Of a DNA stretch of 43,454 bases, positions 24,602 to 31,228 are shown one piece after another. Within the stretch, counting starts at the first letter, position 1, and every line of letters starts with the position of its first letter. This DNA is from JALYUA01 sp039931865. GTDB lineage: Bacteria; Acidobacteriota; Thermoanaerobaculia; UBA5066; Gp7-AA6. Both the position numbers and the translations under genes were made by a program. The stretch spans positions 1-43,454 of the forward strand of contig JBDTRB010000016.1 of the NCBI GenBank assembly GCA_039931865.1, given 5' to 3'. Under the pieces are notes generated by a model, which saw only the letters and a program-made list of their open reading frames with translations, made no database searches and was not told the DNA's origin.

Positions 24602-25044
24602 TCGTGCGGGCGGTCACGGCGGAGGATCGGAACCAATGGGAGCCGCTGTGGTCCGGGTACAACTCGTTCTACGGACGGACGCTCCCGGAACAGATCACGG
24701 ACGTCACCTGGGCCCGGTTTCTCCACCCCGACGAGCCGGTCCATGCGCTGGTCGCCGAGCGCGACGGCGCGCTCGTCGGCCTCGCGCACTACCTGTTCCA
24801 CCGCAGCACGATCCTGATTTCTCCGACCTGCTATCTCCAGGACCTCTTCACCGCGGAGAGCGCCCGCGGTCAGGGGGCAGGACACGCCCTGATCGAGGGC
24901 GTCTATCAGCGCGCGAAAGAGGGCGGCGCGGCGCGCGTGTACTGGCACACCCGGGAGACGAACGCGACCGCGATCAAACTGTATGACAGCATCGCCGAGC
25001 GCTCCGGATTCATCGTGTACCGCAAGATTTTCGAATCCCAATGA
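24598..25044 (+). CDS. GNAT-family N-acetyltransferase (148 aa)
   Basis: The GNAT fold begins IVRAVTAEDRNQWEPLWSGYNSFYGR, with the tryptophan/tyrosine-rich first helix common to a subgroup of small acetyltransferases. It continues with TCYLQDLFTAESARGQGAGHALIEGVYQRAKEGG carrying the R-G-Q-G-A-G acetyl-CoA loop and VYWHTRETNATAIKLYDSIAERSGFIVYRK at the end. The Y-L-Q-D-L-F-x-x-x-x-x-R-G-x-G pattern places it near amino-group acetyltransferases of unknown substrate (PF00583). ATG 24598 is embedded in the stop of the DoxX gene. Confidence 0.9.
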   Translation: MIVRAVTAEDRNQWEPLWSGYNSFYGRTLPEQITDVTWARFLHPDEPVHALVAERDGALVGLAHYLFHRSTILISPTCYLQDLFTAESARGQGAGHALIEGVYQRAKEGGAARVYWHTRETNATAIKLYDSIAERSGFIVYRKIFESQ

Positions 25045-25128
25045 AGGTGTGACGAATGACGAGCCGGCCAGATGCGCATTGTCTCGGCGCGGAACGCATC
25101 CGTGACATCGTTCCCGTCGGGGGCCGCC

Positions 25129-25677
25129 ATGACAACCGTTCGGATCCGTTCCGCGTGCGCTCTCGCCGCCGCGGGTATTTTCGCCGGGCAGTGCTTTATG
25201 GCGTCGGCGTCGGCGCAGTCCGCGTCCGGAGCTCCGGCCCCCGCCGCGCCGGTCCGGAAGGGAGCAGTCGTGAACACGAAAGCCACGGGAACCTTCGACG
25301 TGAAGCTCGAGCCGCAGCCGGCGGATGAGAAGACGGGGGGCTCGGCGATCGGACGGCTGACCATCGAGAAGACGTTTCACGGCGGCCTCGAAGGTGCCAG
25401 CCGCGGACAGATGCTCGCGGCGAGCACGGCGACTTCCGGTTCGGCGGGGTACGTCGCGATCGAGCAGGTGACGGGAATGCTGGACGGACGCGCCGGAACG
25501 TTCGCCCTCCAGCACAGCGGCACGATGACCCGCGGCGCCCCGGAGCTCACAATCACCGTGGTGCCGGATTCGGGCACGGGACAGCTCATCGGGCTCGCGG
25601 GAAAGATGACGATCCGCATCACGGACGGGAAACACTTTTACGAGCTCGAGTACATGCTTCCGCAGCCGCCCGTCTAG
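25129..25677 (+). CDS. Secreted DUF3224 family protein (182 aa)
   Basis: A signal peptide (VRIRSACALAAAGIFAGQCFMASASA) is followed by a DUF3224 beta-barrel. The barrel strands are KATGTFDVKLEPQPADEKTGGSAIGRLTIEKTFHGGLEGASRGQMLA, GYVAIEQVTGMLDGRAGTFALQHSGTM and LTGL-like GTGQLIGLAGKMTIRI. Members resemble avidin/allene-oxide-cyclase-like barrels of unknown function; here the export signal is an addition. ATG 25129 was preferred to the upstream ATG 25072, whose extra residues are not signal-like. Its stop codon TAG is part of the CTAG flanking a MITE, so the insertion lies exactly at its 3' end. Confidence 0.88.
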   Translation: MTTVRIRSACALAAAGIFAGQCFMASASAQSASGAPAPAAPVRKGAVVNTKATGTFDVKLEPQPADEKTGGSAIGRLTIEKTFHGGLEGASRGQMLAASTATSGSAGYVAIEQVTGMLDGRAGTFALQHSGTMTRGAPELTITVVPDSGTGQLIGLAGKMTIRITDGKHFYELEYMLPQPPV

Positions 25678-25865
25678 GAGGCTGCTAAAAAAGGGTGTGG
25701 GATGGCGTTGCGAGCGCCGCCGCAACCCGAAGGGTGGACGGGCTTTTGCTCGCGTTTGTAAGACCGCGACCCTGGAGTGCCGACATGTCGAGTCGATGAG
25801 AAGAGCCCTCGAAGTCGAATGCAAAAGCCTGGACACGACACCCGCAGGCTTTTTTCAGCAGCCTG
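25678..25865. mobile_element. MITE-like element with terminal inverted repeats (188 bp)
   Basis: The left end GAGGCTGCTAAAAAAGG and the right end, read on the other strand as CAGGCTGCTGAAAAAAGCC, are near-perfect terminal inverted repeats of about 17 bp. CTAG stands directly outside both ends (25674-25677 and 25866-25869), as expected of a four-base target duplication. The interior has no ORF of note. The GGCTGCTGAAAAAG motif is familiar as the end of IS-related small elements in GC-rich bacteria, so mobilisation by a transposase elsewhere in the genome is likely. Confidence 0.65.
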
Positions 25866-25872
25866 CTAGATC

Positions 25873-26496
25873 TTGAGGGAACGCGCTCCGCGAATCGATC
25901 TCTCTCTCTTTGGCGGGATCGACATCTATCTCTTCGACCAGGTGCTGCGCGGGCGAATCCCGCCTTCGAAGTCGGTGCTCGACGCGGGTTGCGGCCCCGG
26001 CCGGAATCTCGTGTTTTTCCTGAGCCAGGGGTACGAGGTGTCGGCGCTCGATCCGGACGCCTCGGCCGTCGCGTCGGCGCGGCGGCTGTTCGAGACGCTC
26101 GCGCCGGAGCTTCCCGCCTCGAACCTCCGGCAGGAGGCGGTTGAGTCGAGCAGCTTTCCGGACGAAGCAGCCCACGTCGTGATCAGCAGCGCGGTCCTCC
26201 ACTTTGCGCGCGACGAGCGCCAATTTCGAGAGATGCTCGACGGAAGCTGGCGCCTCGTCCGGCGCGGCGGGTTCCTGTTCTGCCGGCTCGCCTCTTCCAT
26301 TGGGATGGAGTCGCGTGTCGCGCCGCTGCCCGGCGGCCGGTTCCGGCTGCCGGACGGCAGCGCCCGCTATCTCGTCGACGAGCGGCGCCTCCTCGATCTG
26401 ACGGCCGAGCTCGGAGGACGGCTTCTCGATTGCCTGAAGACGACGGTGGTGCAGGATCAGCGCTGCATGACCACCTGGGTGGTGGAAAAGCCGTGA
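25873..26496 (+). CDS. Class I SAM-dependent methyltransferase (207 aa)
   Basis: The SAM-binding motif I is seen as VLDAGCGPGRNLVFFL (about 35-50), with the acidic end of strand 2 in VSALDPDASAV (D60) and motif IV VVISSAVLHFARDERQFREML (about 102-122). This is the TehB-like or UbiE-like small-molecule branch; the substrate is unknown. The only available start is TTG 25873, three bases after the CTAG that flanks the MITE, with no ribosome-binding site of its own. The MITE may therefore have removed the native leader or supplies a hybrid one. Sequence homology begins within about six residues of that start, so little is missing. Confidence 0.85.
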   Translation: MRERAPRIDLSLFGGIDIYLFDQVLRGRIPPSKSVLDAGCGPGRNLVFFLSQGYEVSALDPDASAVASARRLFETLAPELPASNLRQEAVESSSFPDEAAHVVISSAVLHFARDERQFREMLDGSWRLVRRGGFLFCRLASSIGMESRVAPLPGGRFRLPDGSARYLVDERRLLDLTAELGGRLLDCLKTTVVQDQRCMTTWVVEKP

Positions 26497-26547
26497 CGGC
26501 GGCAGCCGCGGATTGCACGCGGGCCCCGCTTTTCATACGCTGGCCTC

Positions 26548-27000
26548 ATGCAGACACTCTTTGATCCCGCGGGGCGGCAGCCCATCCTCGACCGGCTCGC
26601 GCGTCTGTCACCGACCGCGCCGAGGCAATGGGGAAAGATGGACGCGGGCCAGATGCTGGCGCATTGTTCGAAGGCACTCTCCGTCGCGGTCGGGGACGAG
26701 ACGCGAAAACAGGCCCTGATAGGCAGGATCCTGTCTCCGTTCGTGAAGGCTTCGATTCTCGGTGAAAAGCCGTTCAGCCGGAATTCCCCGACCGATCCCA
26801 CTTTCGTCATGACGGGGAGCAGCAAGGAGTTCGAGCAGGAGAAGCAGCGGCTGACCGAATTGATCGATCGCTTCGCCGCGGCCGGGCCCGAGCAGGCGGG
26901 GCGGCAGGGGCATTCATTTTTCGGAAAGCTGACCGGCAGCGAGTGGGGTGTGCTGATGCACAAGCATCTCGATCACCACCTGCGGCAGTTCGGGGCCTGA
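26548..27000 (+). CDS. DUF1569 family protein (150 aa)
   Basis: Residues MQTLFDPAGRQPILDRLARLSPTAPRQWGKMDAGQMLAHCSKALSVAVG contain the W-G-K-M-x-x-x-Q-M-L-x-H-C motif of DUF1569. The family adopts a DinB-like four-helix fold with histidine ligands; the second set is in MHKHLDHHLRQFG at the C-terminus. The middle contains the family's P-x-x-x-P-T-D-P segment. It is the first of a series of genes on the + strand that are closely spaced to 29769. Start ATG 26548 has no strong Shine-Dalgarno. Confidence 0.9.
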   Translation: MQTLFDPAGRQPILDRLARLSPTAPRQWGKMDAGQMLAHCSKALSVAVGDETRKQALIGRILSPFVKASILGEKPFSRNSPTDPTFVMTGSSKEFEQEKQRLTELIDRFAAAGPEQAGRQGHSFFGKLTGSEWGVLMHKHLDHHLRQFGA

Positions 27001-27014
27001 CGAGCGGAAACCGC

Positions 27015-27404
27015 TTGAGAGCGACGGCGACCCGACGGGCTGCCGGGACAGGCGGGACAGGCGGGACAGTCCGGCCGGCCGGCGGCTACGCGAAGATCTA
27101 CCGGGTGGTTGCGCGGATTCCGCTCGGGCGAGTCGCCACCTACGGACAGGTGGCGGTCCTCGCGGGCGTCCCGGGACAGGCGCGGCTCGTCGGTTACGCC
27201 CTCCATGCCCTCGATGAAGGAAACCGGTTGCCCTGGCATCGCGTCATCAACGCGCAGGGGCGGATCAGTCCGCGATCCGGAAGCGAAATTCCCATGCATG
27301 TGGTGCAGCGGCGGCGGCTGGAGCGCGAGCGCGTGACTTTCGACGACGCCGGCCGAATTCCGCTCGAGAGATTCCGATGGAAGGGGCGATCGGGCCGACG
27401 ATGA
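27015..27404 (+). CDS. Alkyltransferase-like (ATL) protein, MGMT family without the acceptor cysteine (129 aa)
   Basis: The C-terminal MGMT domain is complete from IYRVVARIPLGRVATYGQVAVLAGVPGQARLVGYAL, including the Tyr and Arg of the nucleotide-flipping site. The acceptor motif PCHRV is replaced by PWHRV (73-77). Proteins with Trp in place of the alkyl-acceptor cysteine are ATLs: they bind O6-alkylguanine and hand the lesion to nucleotide excision repair. The start TTG 27015 is the best available. The N-terminal 20 residues are low-complexity (a GGCGGGACA repeat at 27049-27070), so initiation further in is possible. It overlaps the following GNAT gene (ATGA at 27401). Confidence 0.88.
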   Translation: MRATATRRAAGTGGTGGTVRPAGGYAKIYRVVARIPLGRVATYGQVAVLAGVPGQARLVGYALHALDEGNRLPWHRVINAQGRISPRSGSEIPMHVVQRRRLERERVTFDDAGRIPLERFRWKGRSGRR

Positions 27405-27958
27405 TCGTTCTCGAGACCGAGCGCCTGGTGCTCCGCCGTGTGACGGAGGAGGACGCGCCGTTCATCCTGGAGCTCTTGAACGACCCCGACTGGCTCCGAT
27501 ACATCGGCGACAGGAAAGTGCGGACGCTCGAAGACGCCCGCGGCTACATCCAGACGGGGCCGATGGGAATGTATGCCCGGCATGGCCTGGGCCTCTACCT
27601 GACGGAATTAAAGGACGGGGGTGCGCCAATCGGACTGTGCGGGCTGCTTCGCCGCGACGGGCTCGCCGATCCGGACATCGGCTTCGCGTTTCTGCCGGCG
27701 TTTCGAGGACGGGGATACGCGTCCGAGGCCGCCGCGGCGACGCTCGAGTACGCGAAGAACACGCTCGGCCTCGAGAAGGTGGTGGCAATCACGTCGCCCG
27801 ACAACGGAAGATCCGTTCGGTTGCTCGACAAACTCGGAATGCGATTCGAACGCATGATCCGGCTCGCCCCGGAAGCGGACGAAGTGAAGCTGTACTCTCC
27901 GGCCGTTCGGCCGGCGGAGTCAACGACACCGGCGCACGCGCGCAAGGAGCAGAAGTGA
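27401..27958 (+). CDS. GNAT-family N-acetyltransferase, RimJ/RimL type (185 aa)
   Basis: The sequence begins MIVLETERLVLRRVTEEDAPFILELLNDPDWLRYIGDRKVRTLEDARGYI, the standard RimJ/RimL N-terminus. It continues with GLLRRDGLADPDIGFAFLPAFRGRGYASEAAAATLEYAKNTLGLEKVVAITSPDNGRSVRLLDKLGMRFE, which includes the R-G-R-G-Y-A acetyl-CoA loop and the N-x-x-S-x-x-L-x-x-x-L-G-M motif. Typical members acetylate ribosomal protein N-termini or small amines. ATG 27401 overlaps the ATL stop and its own stop overlaps the next gene (GTGA at 27955). A C-terminal tail of about 20 residues is poorly conserved. Confidence 0.92.
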   Translation: MIVLETERLVLRRVTEEDAPFILELLNDPDWLRYIGDRKVRTLEDARGYIQTGPMGMYARHGLGLYLTELKDGGAPIGLCGLLRRDGLADPDIGFAFLPAFRGRGYASEAAAATLEYAKNTLGLEKVVAITSPDNGRSVRLLDKLGMRFERMIRLAPEADEVKLYSPAVRPAESTTPAHARKEQK

Positions 27959-28440
27959 AGAATCGGACTGTGCCAGGGAGGCTCGTTCTGGCCGCCGTGT
28001 CGATCCTGGTCGCCGCATGCGCAATGTCCGCGGAAGAGACGCGGCCGGCGCGCCGCAGCAAGGAAGAGGCGATCCGCGAGCTCATGGCGATCACGGGCGC
28101 ATCCAACATGGGCCGCCAGGTCATGGAGCAGATGCGGCCCGCGCTCCTCCAGGCGGTCCCCGGAATTCCGGATTCGTTCTGGGACGAGTTCATGGCGGAT
28201 GTCCGGATGGACGAGCTGACGGACCTCGTGGTTCCGATCTACGCGAAGTACTTCACCTCCGACGAGCTCGAGCAGCTGATCGCGTTCAACAAGACGCCGC
28301 TCGGCCGGAAGGTGATCGCGACCATGCCGTCTCTGATGAAGGAGTCGATGGCGGCCGGGCAGGCCTGGGGGCGCGCGCTCGGCGAACGTGCTTACCGTAA
28401 AGCGCAGGAGAGGGCCCCGAAGCCGGAGCCCGGCCACTGA
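27955..28440 (+). CDS. DUF2059 protein, probable lipoprotein (161 aa)
   Basis: A signal peptide ends in VAAC (lipobox, Cys22), so the product is probably lipid-anchored. The mature part contains AIRELMAITGASNMGRQVMEQM, FMADVRMDELTDLVVPIYAKYFTSDELEQLIAFNKTPLGRKVIATMPSLMKESM, the well-conserved DUF2059 pattern (Y-x-K-x-F-T-x-x-E-L-x-x-L-I-x-F-x-x-T-P-x-G-x-K). The domain's function is unknown. The GTG start 27955 overlaps the preceding acetyltransferase stop, indicating coupled translation. Confidence 0.9.
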   Translation: MKNRTVPGRLVLAAVSILVAACAMSAEETRPARRSKEEAIRELMAITGASNMGRQVMEQMRPALLQAVPGIPDSFWDEFMADVRMDELTDLVVPIYAKYFTSDELEQLIAFNKTPLGRKVIATMPSLMKESMAAGQAWGRALGERAYRKAQERAPKPEPGH

Positions 28441-28471
28441 GGGATCGCAGCACGGACGCCCGCGCGAAGCC

Positions 28472-29086
28472 ATGGCGCTGATCCTGTTTTCCTGCCGCGG
28501 CGGCGCGATCGCGCTGCCGGCCCGCGGGTCGGCGCTCGTCGGCCGCGAGGATGGCGGAAATCTGGTCGTCCATCCTCCCCGGCCGGTCTGGGAGAGAAGC
28601 GAGCTCGAGGCAGACGAGCTGGCCGCCTGGTCCTTCCTCGTCGCCGCGGCGGGACGGGCCATGATCGACGCGCTGCCGCAGCTGGCGAACGGATGCGTCA
28701 ACTACTGGGAGGCGGGCAACTGGGCGTTGAACGATGCCGCGGAACCCGTTGGCCGGAAGTCTGCAGAACAGCATCGTTCCGTCCACATGCACCTGCTCGG
28801 CCGGAGCCCCGGCGCGGCCGATCCATCCTGGACGTGGGGCGAGGCTCCCGTCTTTCCCCGGTTCGCCGGCCGCCGGGAGTGGGCGTCGAACCACGAGAGG
28901 CTGAGCGCCGACGAGTGCGCCCGCATCGTGGCACGTGCGCGGGTTCTCTGGACGGATCGGTACGGAATGCCCGACGGTGACGCGCCGCCGACGAAGCCAT
29001 GTCCCGCCTGCGGATACCCGACGCCCGCAGAACACGACGCGCGCGATCGCGAGAGCGGAGAGTGCCGTCGGTCCGGCTCCCTCTAG
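28472..29086 (+). CDS. HIT-like protein with C-terminal cysteine cluster (204 aa)
   Basis: The histidine-triad region is HRSVHMHLLGR (His101, His105, His107), a variant of the H-x-H-x-H motif of HIT hydrolases/transferases. It is preceded by a long first half with ALPARGSALVGREDGGNLVVHPPRPVWERSELEADELAAW. The C-terminal 35 residues contain CPACGYPTP followed by H-D-A and C, which could bind a metal ion (C-x2-C plus later His/Cys). A HIT-type nucleotide hydrolase or transferase activity is inferred from the triad alone. ATG 28472 is preceded by GCGCGAAGCC without a clear ribosome-binding site. Confidence 0.75.
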   Translation: MALILFSCRGGAIALPARGSALVGREDGGNLVVHPPRPVWERSELEADELAAWSFLVAAAGRAMIDALPQLANGCVNYWEAGNWALNDAAEPVGRKSAEQHRSVHMHLLGRSPGAADPSWTWGEAPVFPRFAGRREWASNHERLSADECARIVARARVLWTDRYGMPDGDAPPTKPCPACGYPTPAEHDARDRESGECRRSGSL

Positions 29087-29170
29087 ACTCTCGACGCGAT
29101 GCCTCAACTCCTGACTCTCAATTCTCGACGCTCGAAGCAGAACGCTCAACCCTCTTTCCCCGGAGGTCCC

Positions 29171-29602
29171 ATGAAGCCCGTCTTCCTCGCGCTCATCCTT
29201 GCTGGCGCCGCCGCATTCGCCGGCGCCGCCGATCCCGCCGCCGGCAATGAAGAGCAGGCGATTCGCGCGGTCGTCGGCGACTACCTTCATGGCCTGAAGT
29301 TCAACGACGTCGCTGGCCTGCAGCGCGCGTTCTGGTCCGGCGCGAATCTCTTCTGGGTGAAGAAGTCGGGGGAGCTCGGGCAGCTCAGCCAGGCCGACTG
29401 GTACAAGGGCTGCGCCGCGAGCGCCGGGAAAGAAGAGGCGGGCGATCTGCGCATCGTCGCGATCGACATTGCCGGGAACGCGGCGTCGGTGAAGGTCCAG
29501 GAGGACTATGAAAAGTCGCGATACATCGACTACCTCTCGCTCCTGAAGGTTGGCGGAGGGTGGAAGATCGTCGCCAAGATTTATACGGTGCAGCCGCGTT
29601 GA
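29171..29602 (+). CDS. Secreted NTF2-like (putative lumazine-binding type) protein (143 aa)
   Basis: A signal peptide (MKPVFLALILAGAAAFAGAA) is followed by one NTF2-like domain. Its features are EQAIRAVVGDYLHGLKFNDVAGLQRAFWSGANLFWVKKSGELGQLSQADWYKGCA with the conserved Y-x-x-G-x-x-x-x-D and F-x-x-x-A-x-L-x-W, then NAASVKVQEDYEKSRYIDYLSLLKVGGGWKIVAKIYT. This is the lumazine-binding-like branch commonly annotated as nuclear transport factor 2 family; it is usually a small-molecule binding or polyketide-cyclase-like fold, here without known ligand. A strong GGAGG precedes ATG 29171. Confidence 0.88.
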   Translation: MKPVFLALILAGAAAFAGAADPAAGNEEQAIRAVVGDYLHGLKFNDVAGLQRAFWSGANLFWVKKSGELGQLSQADWYKGCAASAGKEEAGDLRIVAIDIAGNAASVKVQEDYEKSRYIDYLSLLKVGGGWKIVAKIYTVQPR

Positions 29603-29769
29603 GGTCGGGGCCCGCGGCGCTGGCGCTCGCGCTCGTCTGCCTCCAGGCGTGCCACGGGCCCGAGGACTTGGTCGAAGTGGAAGCGATCTTCGAGGTGACG
29701 GAGGAGGATCCTGCCAGACCGTGGGAGACGAATCGAGTTTCGGCGTCTCGGAGGGGCGAGGGCGTTTGA
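29599..29769 (+). CDS. Possible small lipoprotein (56 aa)
   Basis: A TTG at 29599 overlaps the NTF2-like stop (TTGA) and opens a frame with a hydrophobic leader and a lipobox (LVCLQAC, Cys at residue 18). The mature part is a short acidic peptide with VEVEAIFEVTEEDPARPW. No family is recognised. It could be a genuine small lipoprotein coupled to the upstream gene; the GC-rich composition makes chance ORFs of this length common, so confidence is limited. It ends eight bases before the convergent flavoprotein gene. Confidence 0.45.
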   Translation: MRSGPAALALALVCLQACHGPEDLVEVEAIFEVTEEDPARPWETNRVSASRRGEGV

Positions 29770-29776
29770 TCCGCTC

Positions 29777-31003
29777 TCACCCCCTCGATCCCAGGCCGGC
29801 GGCCCTCCCGGTGGCCCAGGCCCACTGGAAGTTGTAGCCGCCGATCGGACCGAAGGCGTCGAGTGCTTCTCCGCAGAGAAAGAGGCCGGGGCACCGGCGG
29901 CTCTCCATCGTGCGGGGATCGACCTCGGCCAGGCTGACGCCGCCGCCGGTGACCTCCGCTTTCGCGTACCCCTCGTGACCGGTCCACGGCAGGTCGCCGC
30001 GCGTCAGGTGTTCCACGAGGCGGATCCGCTCCTCGCGCAGGAGCCGCGACAGCGGACGCGCGGGATCGACCCCCGCGGCGTGAGCGAGAGCGGCGGCGAG
30101 ACGGTCTGGGATTCCGGCACGGAGGGCACCCAAGATCGTGCGGGTGCCGTGGGGGCGGAAAGCGGCGGACCAATCGCTCTCGCTCTGAGACATCCAGCGC
30201 ACCGACAGCCGGGCGGGAGACGCTTCCGCGAGGGAGCGCACGGCCACGTGCGAGATGTCCAGGATGGCGGGGCCGCTGTATCCCCGGTGCGTGAAGAGAA
30301 ATCCTCCCGAAGCGGTCGCGGTCCGCGTGTGATCGCGCGCGGTGACCGTCACCGGAAGGGAGATCCCGGCGAGATTCGAGAGCGCGGAGGCGGGCGCGGT
30401 CAAGGGAGTCAGTGCCGGATAGGTCGCGTGAATGACATGGCCGAGCCTTCGGAGGATTTCGAGGCCGGACCCGTCGCTTCCCGACTTCGGAACCGAGAGA
30501 CCGCCGGTCGCGACCACGACGGCGTCGGCTTCGATCGGTGGACCGCCTGCTCTCTCGATGCTCCAGAGATTCGCGCCGGGCGCGAGACCGGTGACAAAAG
30601 TATTCGTCAGCAGCAGCACGCCGCGTCGGCGCGCCAGCGCGAAGAGGCGGTCTCGCACGTCGCGCGCACGCGAGGATGCCGGAAAAAGCTTGCCGGATTC
30701 CTTCTCTTCGGAAAGAGGAAGGCCCGCCTCCCGTTCGAAGAACGAGATCTGCCCCGCGAGGGGCCACGACCGCAGCATCTTGCGCAGGGTGTTCCGGGAG
30801 GAATCACTCACGAACCGCGACTCGTCGGAGAGAGAGGGCAGGATGTTGCAGCGACCCCCGCCGCTGATCAGGATCTTGCGGCCGCCATCCGGCGTCCGCT
30901 CGAGCAGCAGCGTCTCGGCTCCGGCGTCGGCGGCAAAGATCGCCGCCATCGTCCCGGCGGCTCCCGCGCCGACAATCACCACGCGCCGACGCCGGTTCTC
31001 CAT
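29777..31003 (-). CDS. BaiN/RdsA-type NAD(P)/FAD-dependent oxidoreductase (408 aa)
   Basis: The FAD-binding Rossmann motif VVIVGAGAAGTMAA is at about residues 8-21, with the HI0933-like signature GGRKILISGGGRCN (about 42-55). The second half has FTHRGYSGPAILDIS and the closing GLFLCGEALDAFGPIGGYNFQWAWATGRAAG, as in BaiN and other flavoproteins of the HI0933/RdsA family. These are soluble reductases of largely unknown substrate. ATG 31003 was chosen as homology starts within five residues; another ATG lies three codons upstream. A truncated second copy is at 32990-33136, and the 5' intergenic region is duplicated with it. Confidence 0.92.
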   Translation of the reverse strand: MENRRRRVVIVGAGAAGTMAAIFAADAGAETLLLERTPDGGRKILISGGGRCNILPSLSDESRFVSDSSRNTLRKMLRSWPLAGQISFFEREAGLPLSEEKESGKLFPASSRARDVRDRLFALARRRGVLLLTNTFVTGLAPGANLWSIERAGGPPIEADAVVVATGGLSVPKSGSDGSGLEILRRLGHVIHATYPALTPLTAPASALSNLAGISLPVTVTARDHTRTATASGGFLFTHRGYSGPAILDISHVAVRSLAEASPARLSVRWMSQSESDWSAAFRPHGTRTILGALRAGIPDRLAAALAHAAGVDPARPLSRLLREERIRLVEHLTRGDLPWTGHEGYAKAEVTGGGVSLAEVDPRTMESRRCPGLFLCGEALDAFGPIGGYNFQWAWATGRAAGLGSRG

Positions 31004-31076
31004 GGGGGTCAAAGATAGTCGCCCGGCAGAAACCTCGCCCCGGCCCGCACGTCAGAGCTTCAGAGGTGTTCAAGGA

Positions 31077-31121
31077 ATGGGATCGGCCGCGATCTGCGCT
31101 CCGGGCTTCGCCGGTTCAGGC
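31077..31121 (+). pseudogene. Remnant of the start of an ADOP-type permease gene
   Basis: Downstream of the flavoprotein gene start, on the + strand, IGRDLRSGLRRFRPQ can be read in a frame shifted by one base from an ATG at 31075, matching the first residues of the permease at 33215 (NRIGRDLRSAIRTLRK). The preceding 35 bases (GAAACCT ... CAGAGGTG) also match the region upstream of 33215. Nothing of the gene remains beyond about 31121. It is the lost member of a divergent pair. Confidence 0.6.
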
Positions 31122-31228
31122 CGCAGCGTCGATCCCCCCGCGAGAACGCGGTGATACCCTGCGATCACTCAATTTTTCTGACGGCTCACGGACCGGGCCC
31201 TCGGACTCGAGGATGGATGGAGGTCGTA

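Noticed and set aside
29385..30767. 460-codon open frame on the - strand across the flavoprotein
   Set aside because: The flavoprotein in another frame shows a complete FAD-binding fold; the competing frame is Arg/Ser-rich.
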